From contig JAWKPW010000011.1 of the NCBI GenBank assembly GCA_041390465.1, forward strand, positions 1 to 64,000: a stretch of DNA of 64,000 nt, in the 5' to 3' direction. This document shows positions 48,110-56,746 of this stretch, piece after piece. The notes beneath the pieces are model-generated. The model was given only the letters and a program-made list of their open reading frames with translations. It had not been told where the DNA came from and did no database searches. A program made the position numbers and the translations under genes. Every line of letters begins with the position of its first letter. Position 1 is the stretch's first letter. The DNA comes from JAABRU01 sp041390465 (GTDB lineage Bacteria > Desulfobacterota > Desulfobacteria > Desulfobacterales > Desulfococcaceae).

Positions 48110-48748
48110 GGCACAGCCGGTTCATCCCCGGATGCTGTCAACGCAAATTAAGAACCAGATTCGGACAGGATTTGACAACTTTCAAAAAGTTGTCAAATCT
48201 TATACCAATTCTCCATTGAAACCATGTTTTTTTAAACCACAAAGGACACAAAGAGGGCACAAAGATCACAAAAAACGGACAGCACTGCATAAAATCGACC
48301 GCGAATCAATATTGCCTTCGGCAAAATATGATTTCAAAGGCGAATCGGTATGATACCGAATCTCCATTGATTTGATCCAATACAAATATGTTTTCAATGG
48401 GGAACCGGTGCAGAACAATCTGCGAAAATCTTTGAAATCTGCGGACAGAAATCCGCAGATTGGGCAGATGAATGCAGATTCCGGATCAGCACAGCACCGA
48501 ACCGGCATTGATTTGATCCAAACATAAGCATGTTTTCAATGGGAAATCGGTATGATACCAATTCTCTGCTGAAACCATACGTTGCGGAAGGCAAAGCCGA
48601 TTCTCCGCAGATTTTGAACCGTGCTGTCCGTTTTTTGTGTCCTTTGTGCCATCTTTGTGTCCTTTGTGGTTAAAATTTCAATGGGGAATCGGTATGATAC
48701 CAATTTCAAAGGATTCAAAAAAATATAACCGCAACACAGGAATATGTC
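48110..48748. repeat. Cluster of dispersed repeats
   Basis: About 640 bp with no gene. It is a stack of elements with ATACCGATTC-type ends: 48202-48351, a 58-bp short form at 48354-48411, another short form near 48488-48553, and one with inverted interior at 48555-48695. The 29-bp palindrome copy 4 lies at 48170-48198. Confidence 0.7.
48170..48198. repeat. 29-bp palindrome, copy 4 of 6
   Basis: ATTTGACAACTTTCAAAAAG then TTGTCAAAT, preceded by TTCGGACAGG. About 60 bp after the CHAT gene stop. Confidence 0.85.
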
Positions 48749-49153
48749 ATGTCAAAAAAAGCAGAACATTTTTCCCTTCTGGATCAGGGAGCCGTGTTTG
48801 AGGGCACCCTGTCTTTTACCGGAAAGGCTGTCATAAAGGGAACCGTGAAAGGAACACTGAAAGGGGAATTCATCACCATCGGCGAAGAAGGCTGTGTGGA
48901 GGCTGATACCAGTGCTGAGACAATGATCATCGGCGGCCGCTTCAGGGGAAAGGCTGAGATCAGGGGCAGGCTGAGCATTCTTTCCAAAGGAAACTGTGAG
49001 GGGGAAATCCTCTGCGGAGATCTGGTCATTGAGTCAGGCGGCATAATGAATGCACGGGTGACAAACTCTTCTCCGGCGGAGAGCAGTTCGTCCCCCCCTT
49101 TGCCCGAGACAAAGAAAAAAAACAGACGCTGGAATCAGTTGCTCTCCTCCTGA
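48749..49153 (+). CDS. Bactofilin
   Basis: A 134-residue DUF583 protein. The core (about 10-105) is a right-handed beta-helix with regular Gly/hydrophobic repeats: GAVFEGTLSFTGKAVIKGTV, then IIGGRFRGKAEIRGRLSILS and GNCEGEILCGDLVIESGGIM. Tails are polar, Ser/Pro/Lys-rich, as usual. Bactofilins self-assemble into cytoskeletal filaments without nucleotide and place cell-envelope enzymes. It has no bactofilin-type M23 peptidase neighbour here. Monocistronic, surrounded by repeats. Confidence 0.9.
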   Translation: MSKKAEHFSLLDQGAVFEGTLSFTGKAVIKGTVKGTLKGEFITIGEEGCVEADTSAETMIIGGRFRGKAEIRGRLSILSKGNCEGEILCGDLVIESGGIMNARVTNSSPAESSSSPPLPETKKKNRRWNQLLSS

Positions 49154-49215
49154 ACAGCGTTCCGACATTGGCAACGGCCAAATGAAAATCTGTCCCCGTG
49201 CAGAAAACAGGCGCG

Positions 49216-50607
49216 CTAAAAATATTCCTGCAACCCTGAAGGAACGGCCTCAAATGCCCGGATCTGCTCCCATGCGCTCCGGGCAGGTTCCTGTTCGGGA
49301 CAGCTTTTCTCCCTGAGAGCCAACAGAATTTCAGGAGAAATTCTCACAGGCTCCTGCACCCGCATTTTTTCCACAAACACCTTTTTGTTCCGGGTAAGGG
49401 AAATCTCAGCAAAAGGATTGTGATAGGAAACAGAGGGCAGAATTCTGGCCTCGCTGTAACCTGCAAATAACTGAACATCGTCCAATCCAATGGCATTGCT
49501 CAGACTTTCACTGAAATACAGTCTGTCTTTTGCCGGAGTGAGGAACCACAGTTTCGGATCCGCTCCCTTTCGGGAAAAATCTTCCGCGTGCCGGACAAGT
49601 GCATTGCTTTCCCCTGCAAGCGAGATCGTTCGGATATATCCGCTTTCCGTGATGTCTTCGTGGGATTTCCTGATTGCTGCCGCATTTCTTTTTCGGAAAG
49701 CTGCCGTCTGAAAACGGTTTTTGTAAACAAAGGAACAGTAATTGATGGGCAGAGCAATTGCATTTTCAGCCGCATAACAGAGCAGCCGGAGGGCGGTAAG
49801 CTCGGATTCCGCAACAGTGACTTTTTTTCCATGCAGAAAGGTATAGGGCCTTTGGATCAGATTTGCACAGTTGTGAGGTGTCAGACGCAACTGGTGCAGA
49901 TTGAGATAAGATATCCCGCTTTCCCGCATTTCCCGGATTTTCTGTTTCAGAAGTTCAAACTCTTCCGGAACAGCGGGAATTTCCACTGTCACCCTGTCAA
50001 TCATGCCCACTGCTTTCCGGGCATTGTCCAGCCGGTATTGTGTGGCTCCGATATTGAAGCGGAGTTCATCAAGCCCCGCGTCCCGCAGCTTTTTCAGGTT
50101 TTCCTCATTGACAAAAACGCCGCTGGTGTACATCCACAGATACAGGGAAGAACCGAATTTTTTCTTTATGGCCGTGACAAAACGCAACGTCAGCGGAAAG
50201 GTGCCAAAGGGCTCTCCGCCACTGAGGGCCGCACCCCTGAATCCGAATTTTTCCAGATAACTGACATATTCGGCAGGATTGTGAAAAGGAACGGAATTTG
50301 TGGTGGGAACCCCGTTTCTGCTCTGCTCTGCGGGACAGTGAAAACACCTGCACGGACATTTGCCGTTGATGAACAGACAGGACCAGGTTCCCTGTGTGCA
50401 AATCTGACATCCGGGAGAAAGTTCCATCCGGTACAATTTTGTATTCTGACAGCCGGTATGGGTGCCGTTTTCCAGAATACGCAGAAGTTCTGCTCTTTCC
50501 AAAGATGCCCGTGCCGCCTCCTCCGGAGAAATCCATCGGATTCGGGGGTAAATTTCCCCGTATTCCTGCATATTTTCAAGGATAATCTGCTCTTTTGTCT
50601 GCTGCAT
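49216..50607 (-). CDS. Radical SAM enzyme with additional cysteines
   Basis: A 463-residue protein; start at 50607 follows GGAGGGG. The 4Fe-4S/SAM motif is C84-x3-C88-x2-C91 in KCPCRCFHCP, with C86 between. GGEPFG at about 128-133 is the SAM-binding GGE motif. Cysteines 53, 67, 70 and 77 directly before it (GCQ, GCQICTQGTWSCLF) could hold a second cluster or serve structure. The C-terminal 200 residues match no domain I can name and no SPASM Cys set is evident. Reaction unknown. It lies 186 bp after and on the same strand as the metacaspase gene, with two hairpins between. Confidence 0.85.
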   Translation of the reverse strand: MQQTKEQIILENMQEYGEIYPRIRWISPEEAARASLERAELLRILENGTHTGCQNTKLYRMELSPGCQICTQGTWSCLFINGKCPCRCFHCPAEQSRNGVPTTNSVPFHNPAEYVSYLEKFGFRGAALSGGEPFGTFPLTLRFVTAIKKKFGSSLYLWMYTSGVFVNEENLKKLRDAGLDELRFNIGATQYRLDNARKAVGMIDRVTVEIPAVPEEFELLKQKIREMRESGISYLNLHQLRLTPHNCANLIQRPYTFLHGKKVTVAESELTALRLLCYAAENAIALPINYCSFVYKNRFQTAAFRKRNAAAIRKSHEDITESGYIRTISLAGESNALVRHAEDFSRKGADPKLWFLTPAKDRLYFSESLSNAIGLDDVQLFAGYSEARILPSVSYHNPFAEISLTRNKKVFVEKMRVQEPVRISPEILLALREKSCPEQEPARSAWEQIRAFEAVPSGLQEYF

Positions 50608-50645
50608 ACAGGACTGTCCCCTCCGGAGACTGTGAATGTTCAGCC

Positions 50646-50795
50646 CGATACTTTGCCAATTTTCAGTCTGTAACCTGGAAAAAAACCGGATTTTTCCAAA
50701 AAATCCGGTTCTTCCGTACAGTGCCACGATACTTTGCCAATTTTCAGTCTGTAACCTGCAAAAAAACCGGATTTTTACAAAAAATCCGGTTTTTA
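50646..50795. repeat. Tandem duplication of a hairpin unit
   Basis: GATACTTTGCCAATTTTCAG then TCTGTAACCTG occurs at 50646 and again at 50728 (unit about 82 bp). Each is followed by an AAAAAACCGGATTTTT hairpin (50680-50711 and 50761-50794). The second hairpin contains the stop codon of the metacaspase gene (50793-50795). Confidence 0.75.
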
Positions 50796-51860
50796 CAAAA
50801 GTTTCTCCAGCATGGCAGGCCCGGCGACCCCGTCAGGATTCATCTGATGCGCATGCTGCCACTGCACGACCGCATCATGGGTATGGGGGCCGAACACGCC
50901 GTCTGTGCTGACACTGTATCCGGCTCTGCGCAGAGCCTCCTGAAGCCTTTTCACATCCGATCCCCGCAGATAGGGTGTGGTCAGATACAGGAGCCGGGAT
51001 GCTGATTTTTCAGGGGAAACAAACTGCAGGGGATGGCCGTTGCAGGCTGCCTCATTCATGCATTCCAGTTGCGGGATCTGGGCATAGCCGTTGTGAAACA
51101 GGGAATTGCGTATGCGTTCCAGCAGATTTCTCCGGCTGATCCTGCCGCTGCTGTCGCGCATATGTTTGCAGAAATAATAGGTGAATGCCCCGTTGTAAGT
51201 TCCGTTGACAAAAGCGTCCGAGGCTTCCTGTCCGGACTGGCAGGCTGCCCAGAGAATGTGGTTTGCCGTGCTTCTGGTTCCGAAACGGTTTGCTGTCTGA
51301 AAGCCCCGTGTTTCTCCCAGTTCCTGCTCCTCACCCTCATGGCGGAAGCGGATATCCGCAGGCGGGGGAAGATAGCGGGACATTCTGTCTGTTGCAGGCA
51401 GGGCTGGCGTCTCAGAACCCCTGCTGCGTGCGGATGTTCCGGAATGGCAGCAGTCCAGAAAGACTTCCATCACTGCCCCATGCGGAATCTGCTGGAAAAT
51501 AATATCCAGCTCGTCATCCAGAATAAAACCGGAATCCCAGGAAACTTCCCAGGGGCAGAGCACCTCATCCAGGCGGTCTTCCAGTTCATCCCCGTTCCGA
51601 TCCCGGATTTGTGAGCCATGACCGGAAAAATGGAACACCATGAAATCTCCGGGCACAGCTTTGTCAACCATGTATTCCAGCCGGTAAAGAATGGCATCCT
51701 TTGTGGCCCGATCATCCAGAACTGCCCGGATGTCATTGTTGGTGAATCCCAGATAGTCCTTGAGAATGCTCCGCATATTGCTGACATCATTGTGACTTCC
51801 CCGAAGATCCTTTATCTTCCGGTAATCATTGATCCCAACCAGAAGAGCCCTTCTTGCCAT
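50793..51860 (-). CDS. Type I metacaspase with C-terminal peptidoglycan-binding domain
   Basis: A 355-residue C14 peptidase with AAGGAGGAGG before the ATG. The p20-like domain shows both catalytic residues: His81 in FHFSGHGSQ and Cys138 in VFLDCCHSGT, plus the start RRALLVGINDY and the Asp-rich loop DELEDRLDEVLCPWE typical of metacaspases, which cut after Arg/Lys and need Ca2+. Residues about 290-355 form a PG_binding_1 domain (LRGSDVKRLQEALRRAGYSV, then TDGVFGPHTHDAVVQWQ). No signal peptide or membrane segment is visible, which is odd for a wall-binding module; it might act after lysis or bind another ligand. Head of a possible operon with the radical SAM gene. Confidence 0.92.
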   Translation of the reverse strand: MARRALLVGINDYRKIKDLRGSHNDVSNMRSILKDYLGFTNNDIRAVLDDRATKDAILYRLEYMVDKAVPGDFMVFHFSGHGSQIRDRNGDELEDRLDEVLCPWEVSWDSGFILDDELDIIFQQIPHGAVMEVFLDCCHSGTSARSRGSETPALPATDRMSRYLPPPADIRFRHEGEEQELGETRGFQTANRFGTRSTANHILWAACQSGQEASDAFVNGTYNGAFTYYFCKHMRDSSGRISRRNLLERIRNSLFHNGYAQIPQLECMNEAACNGHPLQFVSPEKSASRLLYLTTPYLRGSDVKRLQEALRRAGYSVSTDGVFGPHTHDAVVQWQHAHQMNPDGVAGPAMLEKLL

Positions 51861-52284
51861 GACCTCCTCCTTTTTCGCGGTGCCGACCGCGCAGCAGAAG
51901 ACCGCATTGATTCACAGCATATGAAAAAAACTGAATTTTTTGAAAAAATTCAGTTTTTTAAATGCTCATCCATTCTGTAAAAACTGAATTGGTCAGGTAC
52001 CGGTGCTCTGTCAAAATAAAACTGGCGGATACAGTTTTTTTGTGAACTTTGTGCCGGTCTTTGCGGTTAAAATCCGTCAGGACAAACTTGACAAAGCATC
52101 AGTGGATCAACGCCATTGGACAGTGGGGCACATCCGTTGATCAGCATCGCATTCTGCAGGAAAACTCTGTGTCACTCTGCGGTTAATCAAAGACGATCAA
52201 CGGATTTGACCATTGCTCTGTCTGCTGACTTCGGGCCGGGAAAAATCCGAAAGAATTGACATTGTCACTCGATCTGTCCCACTG
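51861..52284. other. Intergenic region with hairpin and repeat fragments
   Basis: About 420 bp holding the hairpin at 51924-51959 and pieces of the GGGGCA-terminal repeat family (52113-52150, 52190-52290). The last piece supplies the stop codon of the binding-protein gene (52285-52287). Confidence 0.55.
51924..51959. terminator. CTGAATTTTT hairpin (variant family copy)
   Basis: AAAAAAACTGAATTTTTT, G, AAAAAATTCAGTTTTTT, upstream of the metacaspase gene and downstream of nothing on the plus strand; the role is unclear. Confidence 0.5.
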
Positions 52285-53214
52285 TCATCTGATGATGTTG
52301 TTCACCAGTCCGAGGGCATTCCGGTTATATTCCAGTCCATATTCCTCGGCTTTTTTCAGATCCAGGGTGACATCCGAGCCTGCGGGAAACTGCACACGTT
52401 CCTGCGGTTTTTTTCCGGAAAGCAGTTCTGCGGCAATGCCTGCGGCCTGACGGCCAATGGTGGGTTCATCAACTGCCACACTCAGAACTGCACCCAGTTC
52501 CACAAACGCGCTGTGATAGGTGAATACCGGCATTCTGTTTTTCTGACAGATTTTCAGAATATCATAAAGATACTGTTTTTCCGGCATGACCATGGGATCC
52601 GGTATCAGCCACAAAGCCTTTGCCTGAGATGCCAGTTCCTTTACTCCGGAAAGGATGTCTTTTGGTCCGGAAACTGTTGTGCCCACAATTTCAATGCCCA
52701 GTTCACCGGCCTGTTCTGCGGTGTCCCTGAACCATTGCAGCGTGTATTCCCTGCTGTACAGGATGCCGATTTTTTTCACTTCCGGAAAAATGGAACGGAA
52801 CATGTAAATGGGCATTCTGGCGTTGAGTTCATTGGACACCCCGTATGCCTTTGGAGAAAGGGACAGTCTCTGCCAGTTGATAAGAGAAGAAAAAACAGTT
52901 GGTGTATCTGCCAGATAGCGGCTGCTCAGGGAATAGGCTTTGGCTCCGATGCAGTAAACCAGAGAGGCGCGGGCAGTCCGGAGTTCCTTTTCTCCAACCT
53001 CCTGCGATCCCAGATCAATCTCTGTGACCGGCATGGCAAGGCTTTTTTTGAATTCCTCCTGGACGATCCGGTATTTTTCCACATTTGCATTGGAGTTGAT
53101 CAGCAGGATGTCCGGCACGTTTTCCGCGGGCAGGCTGTCTGCGGAAAAAAGAAAAAACAGGAAAAGACACATCAGTGCACTATATTTGTTTTTTTTGATT
53201 GTCATGGAAATCAC
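52285..53214 (-). CDS. ABC_sub_bind (DUF534)-type periplasmic binding protein
   Basis: A 309-residue exported protein (signal peptide about 10-30, FLFFLFSADSLPAEN). The fold is the tryptophan/tyrosine-type ABC_sub_bind family: VPDILLINSNANVEKYRIVQ at the start, LVYCIGAKAYSLSSRYLADT, KKIGILYSREYTLQWFRDTA and LSVAVDEPTIGRQAAGIAAE with the usual DPxxxGRQAA pattern. GTG at 53214 has GGAGG five bases ahead and directly follows the preceding stop; ATG 53205 is possible. No permease or ATPase is nearby, so it may present a ligand to a receptor instead of a transporter. Confidence 0.82.
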   Translation of the reverse strand: MISMTIKKNKYSALMCLFLFFLFSADSLPAENVPDILLINSNANVEKYRIVQEEFKKSLAMPVTEIDLGSQEVGEKELRTARASLVYCIGAKAYSLSSRYLADTPTVFSSLINWQRLSLSPKAYGVSNELNARMPIYMFRSIFPEVKKIGILYSREYTLQWFRDTAEQAGELGIEIVGTTVSGPKDILSGVKELASQAKALWLIPDPMVMPEKQYLYDILKICQKNRMPVFTYHSAFVELGAVLSVAVDEPTIGRQAAGIAAELLSGKKPQERVQFPAGSDVTLDLKKAEEYGLEYNRNALGLVNNIIR

Positions 53215-54054
53215 TCAGCCCTCCAGTTTTGAATTGTCAGAAGGATCATGCGGCTGCCATCCGTCCAGATCCAGCATTTTGACAATATCCGCTCCGCCGG
53301 AATGTTTCGGCATTTCCTGTATCAGTTGCACCAGATTCCGGGCTCCGTCCGCAAAGGACCGGGGGGCAGCCAGAATCAGGAGCAGGGATTCACGGCCTGC
53401 GCCAACGGTTTTCATTTTTTTGTAAAGAACAGGATCAGTGTTTTTCAGATTGTGCAGGGTGCTTTCGGTAATCAGTGCGGATTTGGACATTTCAAAACCC
53501 ACAGACATCAGCGCGTCAATGTCTTTGGGAACAGTCAGTATTCTGGCAGAGTCCACTGCTGTTTTTTCCCCGAACATGCCCAAAAGTTCACTCCGGGTGT
53601 AATCCTGGCTGCCCGCGGAGGCCACAGGCCCTTTTTGCAGAATATCGGGGCCTCCGGATTCGGACGCGGCCACCAGAATGCGTTTCTGGTACTTTTTCCC
53701 GCTGCGCACTCCGGTCAGCAGAGGGACAAGTCCGTATTCCTTTCCGATGATGCTGTAATGCCAGCTTGACAGCAGCACAAGGCAGTTCCGCTTTCCCCGG
53801 ATATGTTTTTCAAAGGTCTGCCGGTCGCTGAAGGGCTGAAATTCGTAGGGGCCCCGGCCGGAAAGCCATGTATCGAATTCCATCTTCAGCGATTTGAAAT
53901 TGTTGATATTTGTTTCTGAGCTGTAAAAATAGATCATGATTTTTTCCTGGCTGGCGGCAGTGCCGGAACATACCGGAAACAGCAATATGACCAGACAGAA
54001 AAACAGGGAGGAAACATTCCTCCACGGCGACTGTTTTATTTTGCATTCATTCAT
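53215..54054 (-). CDS. PhnD-like periplasmic binding protein
   Basis: A 279-residue exported protein (signal peptide about 15-34, ILLFPVCSGTAA). Motifs of the phosphonate/phosphite-binding (PhnD) family: SWHYSIIGKEYGLVPLLTGV, GKKYQKRILVAASESGG and VPKDIDALMSVGFEMSKSAL. Ligand specificity is not evident. Its stop directly abuts the GTG of the next gene, so the two binding proteins are co-translated. No transport genes accompany them. Confidence 0.78.
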   Translation of the reverse strand: MNECKIKQSPWRNVSSLFFCLVILLFPVCSGTAASQEKIMIYFYSSETNINNFKSLKMEFDTWLSGRGPYEFQPFSDRQTFEKHIRGKRNCLVLLSSWHYSIIGKEYGLVPLLTGVRSGKKYQKRILVAASESGGPDILQKGPVASAGSQDYTRSELLGMFGEKTAVDSARILTVPKDIDALMSVGFEMSKSALITESTLHNLKNTDPVLYKKMKTVGAGRESLLLILAAPRSFADGARNLVQLIQEMPKHSGGADIVKMLDLDGWQPHDPSDNSKLEG

Positions 54055-54227
54055 AAGTCAGTCCCTGTGTTTGGGGGTATTAATGCCAGAAAAAAGTCAA
54101 CTTGAAACAAGATAAGAGAGGAAATCTGCAAACCGGTTTTGCCGCATCTGCTTTCCGCTTATCTGAAATTGGCAGAATAAAGAACCGATCAGCCTGAGGG
54201 GCGGGAGATCAGCAAAACCTCCGGGCT

Positions 54228-54719
54228 TTACCGGGGAGCAAAAAGCTTTTCTGCCGGTCGGTAATATCCTTCCAGGTTGCTCAGCCAGTAGGCTTCAAAA
54301 ACCGCATTCCGGCTGTTGAAGGAAATAACCTCCTGTTTCTTCAGTGAGGCATAGACAAGATCAAAATGTTCCGGGCTCCTGAGGTTGTAGATCATGGCCG
54401 CATGTCCGTCTCTGAGCACCATCAGATCCCCGTCTTTGAGAGATTCCTGTCTGACGGGTATGGTATGACGCATCAGCATTCGCATGGGCATGTACCCGGC
54501 AAAACGCAGTCCGGCCAGAGTGGCCGCTCTTTCATAAATTGCGCACAGCAGGTGGGAATTGTCAGCGGATCCGGCTTTTTCCGGATCCCCGCCGAACATA
54601 TAAGGAAGACCGATATACTGCTGGGCAGCTTCGGATATTTTGCTTTCAAAGGTTTCAGACACTTTCTGCGCGAGACTGTCTGTATGGCAGATGCACAGAA
54701 AAAAAAGGGACAGAATCAT
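54228..54719 (-). CDS. NlpC/P60-like protein lacking the catalytic cysteine
   Basis: About 163 residues from an inferred start at 54719, where a signal peptide begins (MILSLFFLCICHTDSLAQ); an upstream in-frame start at 54965 would add 82 residues of little character. The fold reads AAQQYIGLPYMFGGDPEKAG, then SADNSHLLCAIYERA where NlpC/P60 enzymes have DCSGL: the nucleophile Cys is Asn. LKDGDLMVLRDGHAAMIYNL preserves the PGDL and catalytic His positions. It could be a ligand-binding pseudoenzyme of cell-wall peptides or a distinct subfamily. It lies upstream on the same strand as the two binding proteins. Confidence 0.72.
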   Translation of the reverse strand: MILSLFFLCICHTDSLAQKVSETFESKISEAAQQYIGLPYMFGGDPEKAGSADNSHLLCAIYERAATLAGLRFAGYMPMRMLMRHTIPVRQESLKDGDLMVLRDGHAAMIYNLRSPEHFDLVYASLKKQEVISFNSRNAVFEAYWLSNLEGYYRPAEKLFAPR

Positions 54720-55282
54720 CTTGCATATTTTTGACAAAAAGATACACTGAATATATTTTATCACTGTTGCACCGTATGCGTATTGTCCCGATATGATTCG
54801 GCCGGGATAAATGCTCCCAAATGCTGTCTGAATAACACAAGAAAAAAAAATTTTCAACTGCCCTGTCATTTTTTTTTGCAATCTGCAAAATTCGGAAGGA
54901 GCGTGCCAGTCTGAAAATCCGGCAGGTGTTTGACAGACCTTTTTGTCCGGGCACGGTATGCACAAAGAAAAACATGCTTATGGCAATTCTGAAAGGCATC
55001 TGTACAGTCAGGTTCTCTTGACATTTTTATAACATACTGAATTTACTGAAACTGATCTCGCCGCAATGAACCCGGCTGACCGGTTCCGGCAGGATTTGAC
55101 AACTTTTCAGAAGTTGTCAAATCTTCATTCCTGCAGACCGGTCTGAAATGTCAACAGAACCTGATTTCTGCGGAATTTTGTTTCTTCATGGAAAATACGA
55201 ACCGCAGATTCAGGCTTCACAGATATTTTTCAGGGCGGCTGTGAGGATACAGTGAGATCACCTACGCTGAAGGGGGATGAAG
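54720..55282. other. Divergent intergenic region
   Basis: About 560 bp. It holds a TTGACA hexamer at 55018-55023 with no convincing -10, palindrome copy 5 at 55094 and A-rich runs near 54840; nothing coding recognised. Confidence 0.4.
55094..55122. repeat. 29-bp palindrome, copy 5 of 6
   Basis: ATTTGACAACTTTTCAGAAG then TTGTCAAAT, preceded by TTCCGGCAGG. About 160 bp before the receiver-binding protein gene. Confidence 0.8.
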
Positions 55283-56746
55283 ATGAGATTGAATACAGGA
55301 ATAAAAGTACTGCTTGTGGAAGATTTCCACGCCACCCGGAAGATGGAAATCGAAACGCTGCGGAAACTGGGGTTTGCGCAGATTCTGGAGACGGATAACG
55401 GCATCGGGGCAATGGAACTGCTCAGGGAAAACAGGGATACAGGGCTGATTATCAGTGACTGGAACATGCCGGACATGAACGGATATGAACTGCTGGTCTG
55501 GGTTCGCTCACAGGAAGAATTCCGCGAGATTCCCTTTGTCATGGCCACAGCCCAAGCAGAAAAAAGAAAAACAGAAAAAACCATGGGGGCCGGGGCAAAC
55601 GGATTTATCACCAAACCCTTTTCCGCCCAGGAACTGCAACAGGTTCTGGAGGAAGTTCTTGTTGTGAAAAAGACAGAAACCCATGAAAAGAAATCCGCAG
55701 AAAAAAGCAGGCAGAAAATCCGGCTGCGTGTGGGGCATATCCAGATTACGGATCATCTGGTTTTGGGGGTTCTGAAACATATGATTGAAAAGGGAGAATG
55801 CAGCCCCCGGTATTTTGATTTGGAAACCGTGTGCATGTCCGGCTGGAACCCGGTCATGAAATCTCTGGAAGACGGGGAATCCGATGCGGCCTTTGTGCTG
55901 GCGCCCATTGCCATGGATCTTTTTCATTACGGGGTTCCCATACGGCTGACGCTTTTTGCGCACAAAAACGGCAGTATCTGTGTAAAAAGCAGACGCACGG
56001 AAAGCCGTTCTTCCCTGCGCAGGTATTTCAAAAACAAAATTTTCTACATTCCGCACATGCTTTCCATCCACCATATGCTTTCCAGCATGTTTTTCCAGGA
56101 AATCGGACTGAGGGCCGGGCTGGTGGGCAGCAAAGATCTGGATGTCATTTTTGAGGTGCTTCCGCCTGTCCAGATGCCGGAATTTCTGGAAAGTTCTGAG
56201 GAATCCTGCGGATTTATGGTGGCACAGCCTGTCGGGGCAAAAACCATTGCGGACGGAGGAGCACAGCTCCTGTTTCTTTCAGGGGAACTGTGGGAATATC
56301 ATCCCTGCTGTGTGGTGGCCGTGCAGGAAAAAATGATTGAAAAGCATCCGGATGCTGTGCAGGAATTTACGGAACTGCTGGTCAGGGCAGGGATGTTCAT
56401 TGAGCAGAATCCGGAACGCGCTGCCCGAATAGCCGTGGATTTTCTTGATCCCGAAGAGGAACTCAAACTCAATGTCCCCATGCTTACCCAGGTTCTCAGT
56501 GAACCATGCGGCATCAGAACAGATGATCTCTATCCGGTGACAGAGGATTTGGAAAAAATGCAGCGTTACATGAAGGAGAAAATGGGCATCGGAAATCTGG
56601 TGGATCTGGAAAAATTTGTGGATACCCGTTTTGCGGATCTGGCATGTCCGAAAACCGAACGGCATCTGTCTGTGCTGCATGATCCCTCTGCTCTGGTGCA
56701 GAAAATCATGAAACGAACAATGACGGAACACTCTTCCGGCATATGA
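55283..56746 (+). CDS. Receiver domain fused to a cytoplasmic substrate-binding domain
   Basis: A 487-residue protein without signal peptide. Start at 55283 is set by GGGGG six bases ahead; an ATG six bases earlier is possible. Residues 1-128 are a CheY-like receiver: acidic pair E13/D14, phospho-acceptor D59 in IISDWNMPDMNG, MATAQ and K111 in ITKPFS. A charged linker follows (about 130-150, KKTETHEKKSAEKSRQ). Residues about 152-480 form an NMT1/SsuA/NrtA-type binding domain (RLRVGHIQITDHLVLGVLKH; SDAAFVLAPIAMDLFHYGVP; YHPCCVVAVQEKMIEKHPDA). Such domains normally sit in the periplasm; here a phospho-relay appears to control or read a cytoplasmic binding protein. It faces a chemoreceptor gene downstream. 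Confidence 0.85.
   Translation: MRLNTGIKVLLVEDFHATRKMEIETLRKLGFAQILETDNGIGAMELLRENRDTGLIISDWNMPDMNGYELLVWVRSQEEFREIPFVMATAQAEKRKTEKTMGAGANGFITKPFSAQELQQVLEEVLVVKKTETHEKKSAEKSRQKIRLRVGHIQITDHLVLGVLKHMIEKGECSPRYFDLETVCMSGWNPVMKSLEDGESDAAFVLAPIAMDLFHYGVPIRLTLFAHKNGSICVKSRRTESRSSLRRYFKNKIFYIPHMLSIHHMLSSMFFQEIGLRAGLVGSKDLDVIFEVLPPVQMPEFLESSEESCGFMVAQPVGAKTIADGGAQLLFLSGELWEYHPCCVVAVQEKMIEKHPDAVQEFTELLVRAGMFIEQNPERAARIAVDFLDPEEELKLNVPMLTQVLSEPCGIRTDDLYPVTEDLEKMQRYMKEKMGIGNLVDLEKFVDTRFADLACPKTERHLSVLHDPSALVQKIMKRTMTEHSSGI

Noticed and set aside
48110..48748. Possible CRISPR array
   Set aside because: Repeats are spaced irregularly, vary in length and have inverted-repeat ends; there are no uniform spacers or cas genes.
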